NCBI GenBank assembly: GCA_028281325.1
Contig: JANQKC010000026.1
Span: 124,001 to 188,000 of the forward strand
Direction: 5' to 3'
DNA: 64,000 nt
Source of the DNA: Alphaproteobacteria bacterium
Lineage (GTDB): Bacteria; Pseudomonadota; Alphaproteobacteria; UBA8366
The first letter of the stretch is position 1, and each line of letters begins with the position of its first letter. Below are positions 1-8,349 of this stretch, one piece after another. The translations under genes and the position numbers were made by a program. The notes below the pieces were generated by a model. That model was given only the letters and a program-made list of their open reading frames with translations, was not told the origin of the DNA and searched no databases.

Positions 1-272
1 GTGGTGAGCAATGCGGTCACCGCGCCCTTGCGCTCGATCACCGTGTTGGCGACCAGGGTCGTGGCATGCGCGATGCGGTTGGTCGCCGCAATATGGCCGG
101 GGCATGGATCGTCGAAGGCGCGCAGCCCGGTGAACACGCCGACCGACGGGTCCGCCGGTGTCGTCAGCGACTTGGCGATGCGGATGGCCCCGTCACTCTC
201 GTCGAGCAGCACGAAATCGGTGAAGGTGCCGCCGACATCGACGCCCAGGCGGTACGGACGGTCAGACGGCAT
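1..272 (-). CDS. hyuA: Hydantoinase/oxoprolinase subunit A (N-terminus only)
   Basis: The reverse strand encodes about 90 residues beginning MPSDRPYRLGVDVGGTFTDF and running off the left edge. The glycine-rich DVGGTFTDF stretch is the first phosphate-binding loop of the acetate kinase/hsp70 fold in the HyuA/oxoprolinase family, and the later ATNRIAHATTLVANTVIERKG matches the family's second conserved block. The family uses ATP to open hydantoins, oxoproline or acetophenone-type substrates, normally with a HyuB subunit encoded just downstream, which would lie outside the window. A GGTGGA Shine-Dalgarno-like stretch precedes the ATG. It is divergent from the TauD gene at 500. Substrate cannot be told from the N-terminus. 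Confidence 0.85.
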   Translation of the reverse strand, partial: MPSDRPYRLGVDVGGTFTDFVLLDESDGAIRIAKSLTTPADPSVGVFTGLRAFDDPCPGHIAATNRIAHATTLVANTVIERKGAVTALLT

Positions 273-341
273 GACGGTTCCACCCCACACTGACTTGGAT
301 CGTCCTGGTTTCGATCGGCACGCGCCCCTCCCAAAATGATG

Positions 342-368
342 TCGCGCCGTCCTGGATTCGCGGCGCGA
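342..368. promoter_or_regulatory. Perfect 8-bp inverted repeat in a divergent promoter region
   Basis: Arms TCGCGCCG and CGGCGCGA, separated by 11 bases, lie between the divergent hyuA and TauD genes. An AT-rich stretch that could hold a promoter follows at about 375-402. It may be an operator or a 5' leader stem. No regulator gene is adjacent in the window. Confidence 0.3.
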
Positions 369-499
369 TCAGCCATTAATTATGTCATCTAAATCGCTTA
401 TGGAAAGTCCCGGCCGGTATTTTGGCCCGGTGCATGCCGATTTCTCCATCGCACGGCCCTGATCTACAATGGGGAACTGCGGCAATTCGAGAGAACGCC

Positions 500-1330
500 A
501 TGCCTTTGACGATCACGCCCTTTTCCGGCGCGCTCGGCGCCGAAGCGACCGGGATCGATCTCGCCGGTCCGGTCTCACGGGAAGACGTGGCGGCGATGGA
601 AGCCGCGCTCGACGAGCATCTGGTGTTGGTCGTGCGCGACCAATCCTATTCGCCGCCGCAGTATCTCGCGGCCGTCCGTCATTTCGGCGACACCATGCCA
701 CAACACCTGACCGAGATGCTGATGGACGACCATCCCGAGATCGCGGTGCTCGACAGCAGCAAGACCAGGGTCGGGCCGGACGGAATCTTCGCGCCGGTCG
801 GCGCGCGCGAATGGCATACCGACCACACCAACCACGAACGGCCGCCAAAATACACCGCACTCTATGCGGTAAAGCTGCCGGCGTCCGGCGGCGACACCGG
901 TTTCGCCAATATGCGGCGCGCCTATGAGGCGTTGCCCGCGGCCGAGCAAGCCGACCTCGCCGCCCACACCGTCGTCACCAAGATCGAAGACCACAATTAC
1001 GTCAGCGACGAAGCGCGGGAAAAATACGGCAAGCCGCGCACGCATCCGCTGGTCCGCACGCACCCCTCGACCGGCCGGAAGGCCCTCTATTTCCATCCGG
1101 GGAAGCTGCGCAACCTGGAAGGCATGGACCCGGAGAGCAGCACCGCCTTCATCGACGACCTGGTCGCGCGCACGATCACGCCCGACGTGACCTACCGGCA
1201 TAAATGGCGGCCCGGCGACATGGTGATCTGGGACAACCGCGCGGTCCTGCACATCGCGCATCGCGACTACGATCCGGCGGAAGGCCGCATCATGCACCGG
1301 GTGTTGATCCAGGGCGAGGTGCCGTTCTAA
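500..1330 (+). CDS. TauD/TfdA-family Fe(II)/2-oxoglutarate dioxygenase (1 of 4)
   Basis: This 276-residue cytoplasmic enzyme is expected to couple 2-oxoglutarate decarboxylation to hydroxylation of an unknown small substrate. The iron-binding facial triad is visible: WHTDHTNHERPPKYT supplies the His-x-Asp pair at about residues 106 and 108, and WDNRAVLHIAHRDY supplies the distal His at about 251. The C-terminal MHRVLIQGE fits the 2-oxoglutarate-binding arginine region. An in-frame extension to 422 exists, but MPLTITPF at 500 matches the usual family N-terminus, so I chose it. It resembles the TauD at 57887 (both WHTDHTN.ERPPK) more than the other two copies. Taurine is not implied; no sulfonate transporter is nearby. 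Confidence 0.9.
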   Translation: MPLTITPFSGALGAEATGIDLAGPVSREDVAAMEAALDEHLVLVVRDQSYSPPQYLAAVRHFGDTMPQHLTEMLMDDHPEIAVLDSSKTRVGPDGIFAPVGAREWHTDHTNHERPPKYTALYAVKLPASGGDTGFANMRRAYEALPAAEQADLAAHTVVTKIEDHNYVSDEAREKYGKPRTHPLVRTHPSTGRKALYFHPGKLRNLEGMDPESSTAFIDDLVARTITPDVTYRHKWRPGDMVIWDNRAVLHIAHRDYDPAEGRIMHRVLIQGEVPF

Positions 1331-1373
1331 AACGCGCCATCCGGGAAGACCCCGGGCAACAGCGGACAAATCC

Positions 1374-2015
1374 ATGGATTGGGACGTCGTCAGCCGTCTG
1401 GGTGAAATGGCGGGAACGGTCGCCTTCGCGGTCACGGCGGTTCTCGCCGTCGCCCCACAACGGGTCAGCCTGTTCACCGCCTGCGTCATGGGCACCATCA
1501 CGGCGGTCGGCGGCGGCACGATCCGCGACGTGATCACCGACCAACCGGTCTTCTGGTCGCTCGACCCCACCTATATCTGGGTCGCCCTGGCGGCCAGCAT
1601 CGCCGCCTTCTGGGCGCACCGGTTCTTCGCCCGGAGGAGCGTGTTCCAGACGATGCTCTATCTCGATGCGCTGGGCATGGCGCTGTTCGCGGTGCAGTCG
1701 GCCGGGGCGGTCTGGCGGCTGGATTTCGGCCTGCCGGTCGCGCCGGTCATCCTGGGCATCGTCACGGCGATCGGCGGCGGTCTGATCCGCGACGTGCTGG
1801 CCGGGCGGCAGACGCTGTTGATGAACGAGGAAATCTACGCGGTGCCGGTCCTGCTCGGCACCAGCCTGCTGGTCGTGCTGATGTCGATCTTCCCGGACAA
1901 TTGGGAGATCAATTCGGCGATCGGGTTCGCGATCATCTTCGGCATGCGCGCCGCCGCGATCCGCTGGAACTGGCGTTGGCCGGACTGGCTGAACAGCAAG
2001 CCCGACCAGGAGTAG
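1374..2015 (+). CDS. Trimeric intracellular cation (TRIC) channel family membrane protein
   Basis: The 213-residue product has six to seven hydrophobic segments arranged as two homologous halves. Each half carries the family signature GGGxxRD: AVGGGTIRDVITDQPVF near residue 45 and AIGGGLIRDVLAG near residue 130. This is the UPF0126/YicG/TRIC architecture. Bacterial members form trimeric potassium-permeable channels in the inner membrane, and some are annotated as glycine transporters. It lies 43 bases after the TauD stop and could share its transcript. A GGCGGCG/CGCCGCC stem at 2015-2037, overlapping the stop codon, separates it from the convergent gene. Confidence 0.88.
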   Translation: MDWDVVSRLGEMAGTVAFAVTAVLAVAPQRVSLFTACVMGTITAVGGGTIRDVITDQPVFWSLDPTYIWVALAASIAAFWAHRFFARRSVFQTMLYLDALGMALFAVQSAGAVWRLDFGLPVAPVILGIVTAIGGGLIRDVLAGRQTLLMNEEIYAVPVLLGTSLLVVLMSIFPDNWEINSAIGFAIIFGMRAAAIRWNWRWPDWLNSKPDQE

Positions 2016-2024
2016 GCGGCGCGG

Positions 2025-3416
2025 CTAGTCCGCCGCCACCGTCAACCCGACGAGCCGGTCCGCCCTCTCCAGCATGTCCAAGTCGCGGCAGGCGGCGATC
2101 AGATCCCGATACTGGCCTTCGGGAATCGGGATACCGGGGATGATCGGGCTGATCCGGCGCACTTCCTCCTCGAAGTCCCAGATGAACTCGCGCCCGGTGC
2201 CCGCCTTGGTGACGCTGCGGCCGTCCTTCAGATGGATCGTGACGCGCGGGCCGAACAAGGTATGCCGGTGCGACGGGACGATGGTCACGCGCTTCATCAT
2301 CTCCAGCACGGCGGGCGGGTCGTCGGGTCCAATGCCATGCTCGACGAATTTCAGCAACGGGAAGGACCGCTCAACCACGCCATAGGCGGAATAGTATTGC
2401 GTGCTGCCGACGGTCGGCTCGGTGCTGCGCGACGGGAAGGCCGGGCTGGGATATTCGGTCTCCATCCAGTTCACGACCGCCTCGATCCGCTCCACGTCTT
2501 CCGGCCGGATATCATGCTCTTCGCAGAGGGCGGCGGTGACGTCCACATGCGCGATGTTGTATCCGGCGGTCGAGTAGATCCGGTAGAGCGTCTCCAGGAT
2601 CATCCAATCCTTGCCGAGATTCTTGGTAATCTTGTCGAGCGAAGCGCGGTTGTCCGCCGTGAAGCTGTAGCGCAGCTCGCCCCGGTTGTTGCCGATGTAG
2701 GCGTGATAGAACCCGGCGTCGCCTTCGAGGGCCGTATCGCCGCCGCGCGCGCCGTGCCGGGCGAGCGCGACCGCCAGCAGCGCATTGCGCACCGCGCCGC
2801 CTTCGCGGAGCGACGTGCCGCCGCTGCGCATGTTTTCCAGATTGCCGCTGGCGAGGTTGACGCATTGCGCGATGGCGGTGTGAATCTGCTCCTCGTCCAG
2901 CCCGCCGATCTTCGCTGCCGCCACCGCCGCGCCGAAGATGCCGAACACCGGCCCGGAGTGGAACCCGCGCGACATCACCGTCGGGATGAAATCTGCCGCC
3001 ATGCGCTCCATCACCTCGTAGGCGGCGACGATGCCGGTGATGTAATCCTTGCCCGACGCGCCCTCGACCTCGGACGCCATCAGCGCCGCCGGCAGGATGG
3101 CGCAGCCGGGATGCGTCAACATCCGGAAGGTGTCCCACTTGCCGCCGAGGAACATCAGGTCCGAATTGACGTAGCAGGCCCCGCCCTTGGTCAGTTTCGC
3201 GCCATGCACCAGCACAGTGGCGACGCCCGCACCGCCCGCCTCTTCCTCCTGCATCATGGCGAGCGCCCTGTCGGTCTGCGGCCGGCCGTAGCCCAGCAAG
3301 GCCGAGGACAAGCCTTGCAGCGTCAGCCCCTTGGCCCGGTCGATCACCGCCGGCGGCAGGTCGTCATAGGTCAGTCCGGCCACCCAGGCGGCGAATTCTC
3401 TGCTCATCGATGCCAT
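2025..3416 (-). CDS. MmgE/PrpD family protein
   Basis: The product is 463 residues, the usual size for the MmgE/PrpD superfamily, which includes 2-methylcitrate dehydratase, cis-aconitate decarboxylase and iminodisuccinate epimerase. Recognisable family segments are FAAWVAGLTYDDLPPAVIDRAK at the N-terminus, a helical core with AAYEVMERM and HSGPVFGIFGAAVAAAK, and the C-terminal VTIHLKDGRSVTK. The ATG at 3416 has an AAGGAAC Shine-Dalgarno, and a second Met lies three codons in. It is divergent from the split TPP decarboxylase at 3581 across 164 bases, suggesting a shared regulatory region. Without PrpC or PrpB neighbours, 2-methylcitrate is unlikely to be the substrate. Confidence 0.88.
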   Translation of the reverse strand: MASMSREFAAWVAGLTYDDLPPAVIDRAKGLTLQGLSSALLGYGRPQTDRALAMMQEEEAGGAGVATVLVHGAKLTKGGACYVNSDLMFLGGKWDTFRMLTHPGCAILPAALMASEVEGASGKDYITGIVAAYEVMERMAADFIPTVMSRGFHSGPVFGIFGAAVAAAKIGGLDEEQIHTAIAQCVNLASGNLENMRSGGTSLREGGAVRNALLAVALARHGARGGDTALEGDAGFYHAYIGNNRGELRYSFTADNRASLDKITKNLGKDWMILETLYRIYSTAGYNIAHVDVTAALCEEHDIRPEDVERIEAVVNWMETEYPSPAFPSRSTEPTVGSTQYYSAYGVVERSFPLLKFVEHGIGPDDPPAVLEMMKRVTIVPSHRHTLFGPRVTIHLKDGRSVTKAGTGREFIWDFEEEVRRISPIIPGIPIPEGQYRDLIAACRDLDMLERADRLVGLTVAAD

Positions 3417-3580
3417 GTTTCGTTCCTTTTCTTTGTGTTGGCTTGATCGGGCTCGTACGGATTTGCCTGCGGACCGCCGGGTAGGCTACGACTCGTCTTA
3501 CGGCCCTATGGTATTCGAATTCGCCCGCCCGCCCTAACGGCGGGATTTTCACGCCGTCATTCGCAAGAAGAGGAAACCCC

Positions 3581-4099
3581 ATGAGTGATGAGCAAGCCGC
3601 CGTCCTGAGCCCGGAAAAGGTCCTCGAACAGATGAAGAAGAACGGCGTCACCGACGTCGTCTGGCTGCCCGACAGCGAGACCAATTGGCTGTTCCTGCTG
3701 ATGGAGGCCGAACCGAGCCTGCGCCTGGTCGGCGTCAGCCGCGAAGGCCACGCCTGTTCCATCGCGGCCGGCCTGTCCGCCGGCGGCAACACGCCGGTCG
3801 TCCTGATCCAGAACACCGGCATGATGGAATCCGGCGATTCGATCCGCGGCTGGCTCATAAGCCTGGAGATCCCCGTCGTGCTGATGGTCGGCTATCGCGG
3901 CTACACGCGGCACGGGGTCAACAAGGATACGGCCGCCGACTTCACCGAGCCGTTCATCAACGCCTTCGGTTTGAAATACTATCTCGTCGAGAATGACGGG
4001 GACGCCGAGCGCATCAGCGTCGCCTTCGAGGAGACCGAGCGTACCAAGAAACCCGTGGTCATCCTCGTCGCCGACGAGTTCCACGGCTTCAACCGGTAG
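3581..4099 (+). CDS. TPP-dependent 2-oxoacid decarboxylase, PYR-domain subunit (ComD-like)
   Basis: This 172-residue protein is only the N-terminal (pyrimidine-binding) half of a thiamine-diphosphate enzyme, like sulfopyruvate decarboxylase ComD or the N-half of phosphonopyruvate decarboxylase. SREGHACSIAAGLSAGG near residue 65 carries the Glu expected to activate the thiamine N1', and NTGMMESGDSIRGW follows the family pattern NSG.GNS. The Shine-Dalgarno is AAGAGGAAA. The gene at 4115, starting 15 bases after the stop, supplies the diphosphate-binding half, so the pair should form an alpha-beta complex. Known split homologues decarboxylate sulfopyruvate; the real substrate here is unknown. 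Confidence 0.85.
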   Translation: MSDEQAAVLSPEKVLEQMKKNGVTDVVWLPDSETNWLFLLMEAEPSLRLVGVSREGHACSIAAGLSAGGNTPVVLIQNTGMMESGDSIRGWLISLEIPVVLMVGYRGYTRHGVNKDTAADFTEPFINAFGLKYYLVENDGDAERISVAFEETERTKKPVVILVADEFHGFNR

Positions 4100-4114
4100 G
4101 AAGGAGACCCGACA

Positions 4115-4693
4115 ATGATGCACACTGCCGAATTGCTGAAGGTCTATAGGGAGCACCGGGGCGACGCGATCACCATCCCCGGCCGCGGCGGGCGGCATTG
4201 GGTGCCGATGAGCGACGAGCCGCACCGCGACGTGCCGTTGGGCGACCCAGCGATGGGCGGGCATTCGGGCTTCGGGCTCGGCCTCGCCCTGGCGCAGCCG
4301 GACCGCAAGATCGTGCTGTTCGACTCCGAGGGCGACCTGTTGATGAGCATGGGCATCCTGACCACCATCGCGGAGCAGAACCCGACGAATTTCTATCACT
4401 TCATGCTCGACAACGAATGCTACGCCACCACCGGCGGGCAACCGGTGCCGAACGCCAAGAATGTGGACTACGCCGCGATCGCCACGGCGTCGGGCTATCC
4501 CAAGGCGCATTCCTTCACCGAGATCGAGGATTTCACCCGCGAACTGCCCGGCATCCTGGACGCGCCGGGCCCGGTCTTCGTCGCGCTGAAGGTCTATCCG
4601 GAGATCCAGAACGAAGCCATCGGGAAACGCCGGCCATGGCAGGTGCGGTCGCGCACCGAAGTGGTCGGCGGGCTTCGCGACTCGCTCAAGTAA
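4115..4693 (+). CDS. TPP-dependent 2-oxoacid decarboxylase, PP-domain subunit (ComE-like)
   Basis: This 192-residue protein is the diphosphate-binding half of the split enzyme. GDPAMGGHSGFGLGLALAQP precedes the metal-binding motif, and LDNECYATTGGQP matches the downstream LDN..Y..TGGQ of sulfopyruvate and phosphonopyruvate decarboxylases. The usual Gly-Asp-Gly-Ser start of the TPP/Mg motif reads Ser-Glu-Gly-Asp here (FDSEGDLLMSMG, about residues 69-80), so the first metal ligand is Glu instead of Asp. Glu could still bind metal, but this may alter activity. AAGGAGA sits ahead of the ATG. The SDR gene follows 27 bases downstream, consistent with one operon. Confidence 0.83.
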   Translation: MMHTAELLKVYREHRGDAITIPGRGGRHWVPMSDEPHRDVPLGDPAMGGHSGFGLGLALAQPDRKIVLFDSEGDLLMSMGILTTIAEQNPTNFYHFMLDNECYATTGGQPVPNAKNVDYAAIATASGYPKAHSFTEIEDFTRELPGILDAPGPVFVALKVYPEIQNEAIGKRRPWQVRSRTEVVGGLRDSLK

Positions 4694-4720
4694 CCTCGCG
4701 CCAACCGAGAGGAGGCAGTC

Positions 4721-5539
4721 ATGGATTTCGGTCTAGCGGGAAAGAAGACCCTTGTCGCCGGCGGGTCGCGTGGGATCGGCAAGGCGATCGCCCTCGAACT
4801 CGCGCGCGAAGGCGTCGATATCGTGCTGACCGCGCGCAGCATCGGCCCGTTGGAGGATGCCGCGAAGGAGATCACGGCGGAAACGGGTGCGACGGTCCAC
4901 ACACTCGCCTGCGACGTGACCGACCGGGCCGCCGTCGACGCCACCGTCGAGGCGGCGGCAGAAAAACTCGGCGGGCTCCACATCCTGGTCAACAGCGCGT
5001 CGCTGCCGGGCGGATCGCCGAACGCCGTCGGCCGGATCGACACCATCGTCGACGAGGATTTCTTGAACGACTTCGACACGAAATACATGGGCGCGCTGCG
5101 CCTGACCCGCGCCGCCATCCCGCACTTGAAGGCGGCGGGCTGGGGCCGCGTGATCAATATCAGCGGCACGAACTCGCGCACGCCCGGCAACCTCAGCGGC
5201 GGCGCGCGCAACACCTCCCTGGTGCATTTCACGCGGACGCTGGCGATGCAGCTCGGCCGGGACGGGATCACGGTCAACTGCATCCATCCGGGCCTGACCC
5301 GGACCGAGCGCACGGCGATACAGCTCGCCGAGCGGTCGAAGGAAACCGGCCTGTCGCCGGAAGAGCTGGAAGCGCAGGATTACGCCGAGGACGCACCCCG
5401 CACGAATTCCATCGGCCGCATGGTCGATGCGTCCGAGGTGGCCTATGTCGCCGTCTTCCTGGCGTCGACCCAGGCGGCGGCGATGAATGGCGAGTTGCTG
5501 ATCCCGAACGGCGGCGCCGGCAAGGGCGTCTGGTACTAG
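4721..5539 (+). CDS. SDR-fold protein lacking the canonical YxxxK pair
   Basis: The 272-residue protein has an intact Rossmann NAD(P) site: GGSRGIGKAIAL near residue 14, DVTDRAAV near 65 and LVNSASLPGG near 90. The catalytic strand INISGTNS is present, but where classical SDRs read YSASKAAL this protein reads GGARNTSL before HFTRTLAMQL, so both the catalytic Tyr and Lys are absent. The C-terminus MNGELLIPNGGAGKG is family-typical. It is third in an operon with the split decarboxylase (AGGAGG Shine-Dalgarno). It could act on an acyloin or aldehyde product, or be a non-redox SDR. The fold is certain, the activity open. Confidence 0.85.
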   Translation: MDFGLAGKKTLVAGGSRGIGKAIALELAREGVDIVLTARSIGPLEDAAKEITAETGATVHTLACDVTDRAAVDATVEAAAEKLGGLHILVNSASLPGGSPNAVGRIDTIVDEDFLNDFDTKYMGALRLTRAAIPHLKAAGWGRVINISGTNSRTPGNLSGGARNTSLVHFTRTLAMQLGRDGITVNCIHPGLTRTERTAIQLAERSKETGLSPEELEAQDYAEDAPRTNSIGRMVDASEVAYVAVFLASTQAAAMNGELLIPNGGAGKGVWY

Positions 5540-5589
5540 CCGGCAACCTCTCAATCACTACACGGCGCATGCCGCGTCAGCGCGCCGTC

Positions 5590-6750
5590 CTAGTCGAGAA
5601 TGACGTGCGGGATGAAGCGGGAATCGTCGCCGGTGATGAGCGCCTTGTCCTCGCGCACGCACATGCCGGCGGCCTGACTGGCGATCAGCCAGCACCCGGT
5701 CATCGCGAAGTTGCCCTCGAATGCCGGCAGCGGATTGTAGGCTTGGACGATGTAGCCCTCGACGCCATACGGACCGTCGATGCTGTAATCCACCCGGCCG
5801 TTGCGCACGACCGAGATGTTCAGCCCTTCGCGGGAGAATAGCGGCTTGCGGATATAGGTGTCGCCCAGTTCGGAGGCTTTCGGATCGTCCTCGAAATAAC
5901 TGGGCAGCAGGTTAGGATGTCCTTCGAACATCTCCCACAGCAGCGGCAACAACCCCTTGTTCGACAGGATCGCCTTCCAGGGCGGTTCGAAAAACCGGGC
6001 GCCGCTTTTCGCGATGTTCTCGCCGAAATCCTCGGTCATGATCCATTCCCAAGGATAAAGCTTGAAGAGATCGGTGATGAGCCTGTCGTCCAGGTCGGTG
6101 AACTGCCCCATCTCGTCGATGCCGATCTCGTCCATCAGCAGCGACCGGGTATCCAATCCCGCCTGACGGGCGCAGTCGGCGATGTAGTCGATGGTGCCTT
6201 GGTCTTCCTCGCTGTCGCTGGCGCAGGCGAGGTGCAGCACCTCGTGGACGCCGAGTTGCGGCAAGGCCTCCAGCAGCTTTTCGTGGACCGAGTTGTATTG
6301 ATCGCAGCCCGCCGGGATCAGTTCCCGTTCCATCGCCTGTTCGAGCCAGACCCATTGGAAGATCGCCGTCTCGTACAGCGTGGTCGGCGTGTCGGCGTTG
6401 TATTCGAGCAGCTTGGCCGGTCCCTTGCCGTCATAAGCGAAATCCATCCGGCCGTAGAGGTTGCGGTCCTGCCGCCGCCAACTGTTGGCGACGAAATCCC
6501 AATAGAATTCCGGAATGCCGATCCGCCGCATCAGCTCGCTGTCGCCGACGACTCGGTCGACCACGTCGAAACAGAGTTTCTCGATTTCCTCGCTCGGCGC
6601 TTCGAGATCGTCCTCGATCTCACGCAAGGAGAATTTGTAATAGGCTGTCTCGTCCCAATACGGGTCGTTGTCGATCGAATGGAACACGAAGCCATGTTCC
6701 CGAGCGGTATCCTTCCAGTCCTGCCGTGCGGCGACGGGTATTCGTTCCAT
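5590..6750 (-). CDS. ygiC: Glutathionylspermidine-synthase-like ATP-grasp protein (YgiC family)
   Basis: The 386-residue product matches the synthetase half of glutathionylspermidine synthase without the amidase domain, as in E. coli YgiC/YjfC. Landmarks are GRMDFAYDGKGPAKLLEYNADTPT near residue 100 (family ATP-grasp block), KAILSNKGLLPLLWEMFEGHP near 265 and YIRKPLFSREGLNIS near 310, the metal/ATP-binding region. E. coli homologues do not make glutathionylspermidine and their ligase substrate is uncertain. It lies 25 bases downstream of the YgiB-like lipoprotein, the same order as in enterobacteria, so the pair probably acts together at the envelope. Confidence 0.88.
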   Translation of the reverse strand: MERIPVAARQDWKDTAREHGFVFHSIDNDPYWDETAYYKFSLREIEDDLEAPSEEIEKLCFDVVDRVVGDSELMRRIGIPEFYWDFVANSWRRQDRNLYGRMDFAYDGKGPAKLLEYNADTPTTLYETAIFQWVWLEQAMERELIPAGCDQYNSVHEKLLEALPQLGVHEVLHLACASDSEEDQGTIDYIADCARQAGLDTRSLLMDEIGIDEMGQFTDLDDRLITDLFKLYPWEWIMTEDFGENIAKSGARFFEPPWKAILSNKGLLPLLWEMFEGHPNLLPSYFEDDPKASELGDTYIRKPLFSREGLNISVVRNGRVDYSIDGPYGVEGYIVQAYNPLPAFEGNFAMTGCWLIASQAAGMCVREDKALITGDDSRFIPHVILD

Positions 6751-6775
6751 ATACTTTATTCTTGCTCGTCTTGGC

Positions 6776-7321
6776 TTATGAACGCCCGGTAAACCCTGTC
6801 GATCGGGCGCGCGCGCCGAACCCGCCGCGCGAGACGGTCGACGTCTTGAAGCTGGGGCTGCGCGTCGCCGACCTCGCCACCTTGGTCAGGCCGGTCTTCG
6901 CGCCGACCTTCTTATTGTCGGCCGTGCGAAAATTCTTGGGATCGTCGGTCGAACGATAGAGCGGCTGCGAGGCCACCGCGCCGCGGTTGCCCGCCAGCAT
7001 GCTGCCCATCATGTACCCCATCATCAGGGGCATGAAGACGCTGCCGCCGTTCTGCGTGCGAAACGGCGCCTGTTCGCACTGCTCGGCGCCGAAATCCGCC
7101 TCGCAATCCGCCTGCGACGTGTATTTCGGCGCGGCCTTCACATGCTGTTCTTGCGCCGCGGCGAACTCCGTCCGGCACTGACTTTCCGAGATGACGGGAT
7201 CGTTGATGCATTGCTCGAGCGTATCGAACACAGCCGCGTCCACCGTCGGTTCGCTGCATGCGGACAGGGCGATCGTGCTGGCGCTCATCATGACGAGCGC
7301 GATCGATTTCGATCGTTTCAT
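6776..7321 (-). CDS. ygiB: DUF1190 lipoprotein (YgiB family)
   Basis: The 181-residue precursor starts MKRSKSIALVMMSASTIAL and has a lipobox ending LSAC at about residue 25, so it should be lipid-anchored in the envelope. The mature part has several spaced cysteines (QCINDP, QCRTEF, DCEADF, QCEQAP), a Gly/Met-rich stretch PLMMGYMMGSMLAG, and a basic Ser/Thr/Arg-rich tail, which is the DUF1190/YgiB pattern. An upstream in-frame start at 7339 would add six residues before a good signal peptide, so I prefer 7321. It is the first gene of a two-gene unit with the YgiC-like ligase. Molecular function is unknown. Confidence 0.85.
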   Translation of the reverse strand: MKRSKSIALVMMSASTIALSACSEPTVDAAVFDTLEQCINDPVISESQCRTEFAAAQEQHVKAAPKYTSQADCEADFGAEQCEQAPFRTQNGGSVFMPLMMGYMMGSMLAGNRGAVASQPLYRSTDDPKNFRTADNKKVGAKTGLTKVARSATRSPSFKTSTVSRGGFGARARSTGFTGRS

Positions 7322-7374
7322 GGCTATCTCACAAGGCAAAGCGGCTGGGGCCAGCCGGATACGTATAACTTATG

Positions 7375-7405
7375 GCAGAAACACCCCGGTTTAAAGGGTT
7401 TCTGC
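7375..7405 (-). terminator. Stem-loop after the binding-protein gene
   Basis: Perfect 8-bp arms GCAGAAAC and GTTTCTGC flank a 15-base loop, just downstream of the leftward gene ending at 7411 and upstream of ygiB. There is no clear U-tract, so it may be a weak terminator or an mRNA-stabilising stem separating the two leftward units. Confidence 0.4.
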
Positions 7406-7410
7406 GCTCT

Positions 7411-8328
7411 TTACGCCCAAAGGCCGTTGAATTCTGCCGCGACCACCCGTTCATACGGCACCGGCCCGTCGAGCCACCCAAGCCCGGCCATGAATTCATT
7501 CATACCGAGAACGAAATCCTCGCGCACGGTTGGATCGTAATAAGGCAAGTCGCGGCGCACCACATCGACGATCAAATCGGCCTTGTCCGCCGGAAACAGA
7601 TCTTTTCCGACGCGCGCCGCGAGATCGACATCCGCCTTGAGCGCTTTTTGGGTCCGCACGACGGCGCGAATTGCGGCGGCCGCAGCCTCCGGGTCACGCT
7701 CGATCAGCGCCTCGGTGGTGATCAGGGACGGCATCGTGTAGTCGAACGCCTTCTTCGGCTCGTCGCCACGGCGGATATCGACCAGGATTTTCCCGACCCC
7801 ACGGCGCACGGCGGATTCCGCCCCCATGCCGTTCGCCCAGAAGGCGTCGATCTCCCCATCGGCCAAGGCATCCGCCGCCGCGACGCCGAAGGACACGCCC
7901 GGCTTCACGCGTCCTTCGGGCAGGCCGATCGACACATCCGCATCGGGATCGATTCCGACTTCGGTCAGCATCGCCCGCAACCCCAATTCGACGAAGGGAG
8001 CCGCGGCGATCCGCATGCCGCGCACCGCCTGGATGTCGCCGCGCTCGGCCTTCAGATCCTGCCGGACCACGAGCAACCAGTACATGCCCTGCGCCAGCGC
8101 GGCGAGCAGCTTGACGCCCCGCCAGTTCGGAAAGGCCGCCAGTGGCGCATGCGCCGATCCGGCGACGAAATCGACCGCGCCGTCGCGCAACGCCTCGCAG
8201 GATTTGTTGATCGGGAAAATATGCTCAAGCCGCAGGTCGAGACCTTCGTCCTCGAAACAGCCAAGCTGCAGGGCGGCAAGAGCCGGAAAGTAGGAATTGG
8301 AGACGAGGTCGGGAACGGCGATTTTCAT
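7411..8328 (-). CDS. NMT1/ThiY-like substrate-binding-fold protein without signal peptide
   Basis: This 305-residue protein has the periplasmic-binding fold of the SsuA/ThiY/NMT1 group: MKIAVPDLVSNSYFPALAA at the start, AGSAHAPLAAF near residue 60, MRIAAAPFVELGLRAML near 110 and DGEIDAFWANGMGAE near 150. Unlike exported members, it begins directly with the first beta-strand and has no hydrophobic signal. A GTG at 8337 adds only three residues and does not create one. No ABC permease or ATPase is adjacent. Its operon partner is the cupin 21 bases upstream. It may be a cytoplasmic sensor or enzyme, or an orphan whose export signal was lost. Confidence 0.75.
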   Translation of the reverse strand: MKIAVPDLVSNSYFPALAALQLGCFEDEGLDLRLEHIFPINKSCEALRDGAVDFVAGSAHAPLAAFPNWRGVKLLAALAQGMYWLLVVRQDLKAERGDIQAVRGMRIAAAPFVELGLRAMLTEVGIDPDADVSIGLPEGRVKPGVSFGVAAADALADGEIDAFWANGMGAESAVRRGVGKILVDIRRGDEPKKAFDYTMPSLITTEALIERDPEAAAAAIRAVVRTQKALKADVDLAARVGKDLFPADKADLIVDVVRRDLPYYDPTVREDFVLGMNEFMAGLGWLDGPVPYERVVAAEFNGLWA

Positions 8329-8349
8329 GAAGCCCACACCCGTCGGCCG

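Noticed and set aside
2025-3416. 2-methylcitrate dehydratase PrpD
   Set aside because: The MmgE/PrpD fold is clear, but no methylcitrate synthase or lyase gene is near, so the specific name is not justified.
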